Assembly (NCBI RefSeq): GCF_013128195.2
Contig: NZ_CP053452.2
Span: 6,200,001-6,264,000, forward strand
Reading direction: 5' to 3'
Source: Frigoriglobus tundricola
GTDB lineage: Bacteria > Planctomycetota > Planctomycetia > Gemmatales > Gemmataceae
Length of the DNA: 64,000 bases
The position numbers and the translations under genes are program-made. The notes below the pieces were generated by a model. It had not been told where the DNA came from. It searched no databases and saw only the letters and a list, made by a program, of their open reading frames with translations. The stretch's first letter is position 1. Every line of letters starts with the position of its first letter. Below, piece after piece: positions 63,527 to 64,000 of the stretch.

Positions 63527-64000
63527 ATGAAGATCATCGTGATCGGCGGGAGCGGTCTCATCGGGAAGAAGCTGGTGCCGCTGCTCCGCCAGCAGGGCCA
63601 TGAGGCGGTGCCAGCGTCCCCGTCCACCGGCGTGAATGCACTCACCGGCGAGGGACTGGCCGCGGCACTGACCGGTTCGGATGTGGTTGTGGACGTGTCG
63701 AACTCGCCGTCATGGGATGACGCGGCGGTGATGGAATTCTTCGACAAAACCACCCGGAACTTGTTGGCGGCAGAGGAAGCCGCCGGGGTCAAGTATCACG
63801 TCGCGCTGTCGGTGGTCGGGGCGGACCGCATGACGGGGAGCGGATATATGCGGGCCAAGGTAAACCAAGAGAACCTGATCAAGGACGGCAGGGTGCCGTA
63901 CTCGATTGTCCGGGCCACACAGTTCTTCGAGTTCCTCGGCTGGATCGCGGGCGAAAAGGGCGACGGCGACACTGTTCGCCTCCCGTCGGCGCCGATGCAG
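63527..64000 (+). CDS. NmrA/SDR-like NAD(P)-binding oxidoreductase (partial)
   Basis: The 158 codons seen begin MKIIVIGGSGLIGKKLVPLL with a Rossmann GGSGLIG loop and continue with SNSPSWDDAAV, HVALSVVGADRM, YMRAKVNQENLI and YSIVRATQFFEFLGWI. These match atypical SDRs of the NmrA/SDR_a5 type. A strong AAGGAGA site precedes the start, and the gene runs off the right edge. Oxidoreductase/epimerase partners of this type are the expected targets of ECF41 sigma factors; the substrate is unknown. Confidence 0.88.
   Translation, partial: MKIIVIGGSGLIGKKLVPLLRQQGHEAVPASPSTGVNALTGEGLAAALTGSDVVVDVSNSPSWDDAAVMEFFDKTTRNLLAAEEAAGVKYHVALSVVGADRMTGSGYMRAKVNQENLIKDGRVPYSIVRATQFFEFLGWIAGEKGDGDTVRLPSAPMQ

Overview
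The window is a GC-rich bacterial chromosome segment that looks like a planctomycete of the Gemmata group (family Gemmataceae). The family-level markers are three proteins with the TIGR02996 'AWLVYADWLD' domain, a prepilin-like DUF1559 protein, a giant surface protein with the planctomycete 'LEDRLTP' N-terminal motif, a CRTAC1-like FG-GAP protein, a DUF4384 kinase, and very long TPR and LRR proteins. Intergenic spaces are rich in long imperfect palindromes.

1-13.2 kb: housekeeping genes (threonine synthase, DUF1559 protein, dapB, a GGCT-like protein, recD2), a polytopic membrane protein, three TIGR02996 genes, a KimA-like APC transporter and a sigma factor. 13.5-26.5 kb: a 1,781-residue secreted beta-repeat protein with an internal 559-bp duplication, then a Ser/Thr kinase whose DUF4384 C-terminus is put out of frame at a C9 tract, then a 1,637-residue exported TPR/CHAT protease-like protein with a PDZ domain inside the CHAT domain.

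27.0-39.8 kb: an integrated genetic island at the selenocysteine tRNA gene. A 41-bp exact copy of the 5' half of tRNA-Sec lies at 26994-27034 and the intact tRNA at 39723-39817. The island carries a tyrosine recombinase next to the tRNA, two small helix-turn-helix proteins, a replication protein combining PrimPol, DUF3987 helicase, 3'-5' exonuclease and PolA-type polymerase (split by an apparent 1-nt frameshift), and a cargo of tyrosinase, a tyrosinase-tail-like membrane protein and a membrane protein with a degenerate P-loop. The geometry implies that the element supplied the promoter and 5' half of the present tRNA-Sec.

40.0-49.7 kb: an eight-gene chemosensory operon on the minus strand (cheA-cheW-soluble receptor-cheR-cheB-cheY-cheC-hybrid histidine kinase). 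49.9-56.7 kb: a CRTAC1-like protein, an ABC-2 permease without a neighbouring ATPase, two lipoproteins, an extended SDR and an ICMT-like methyltransferase. 56.7-58.85 kb has no convincing protein gene but holds a terminator and a cluster of hairpins with G5 and C4-5 loops that may be a structured RNA. 58.9-64 kb: a uronate isomerase-like enzyme, an LRR protein, and an ECF41-type operon (cupin, ECF41 sigma factor, NAD(P)-binding oxidoreductase) preceded by a near-perfect ECF41 promoter.

Three apparent frameshifts lie in or beside C/G-rich tracts (kinase, PrimPol, excisionase-like gene). They may be biological or sequencing errors, and this limits certainty for those genes. All assignments come from reading the sequence; no database search was run.
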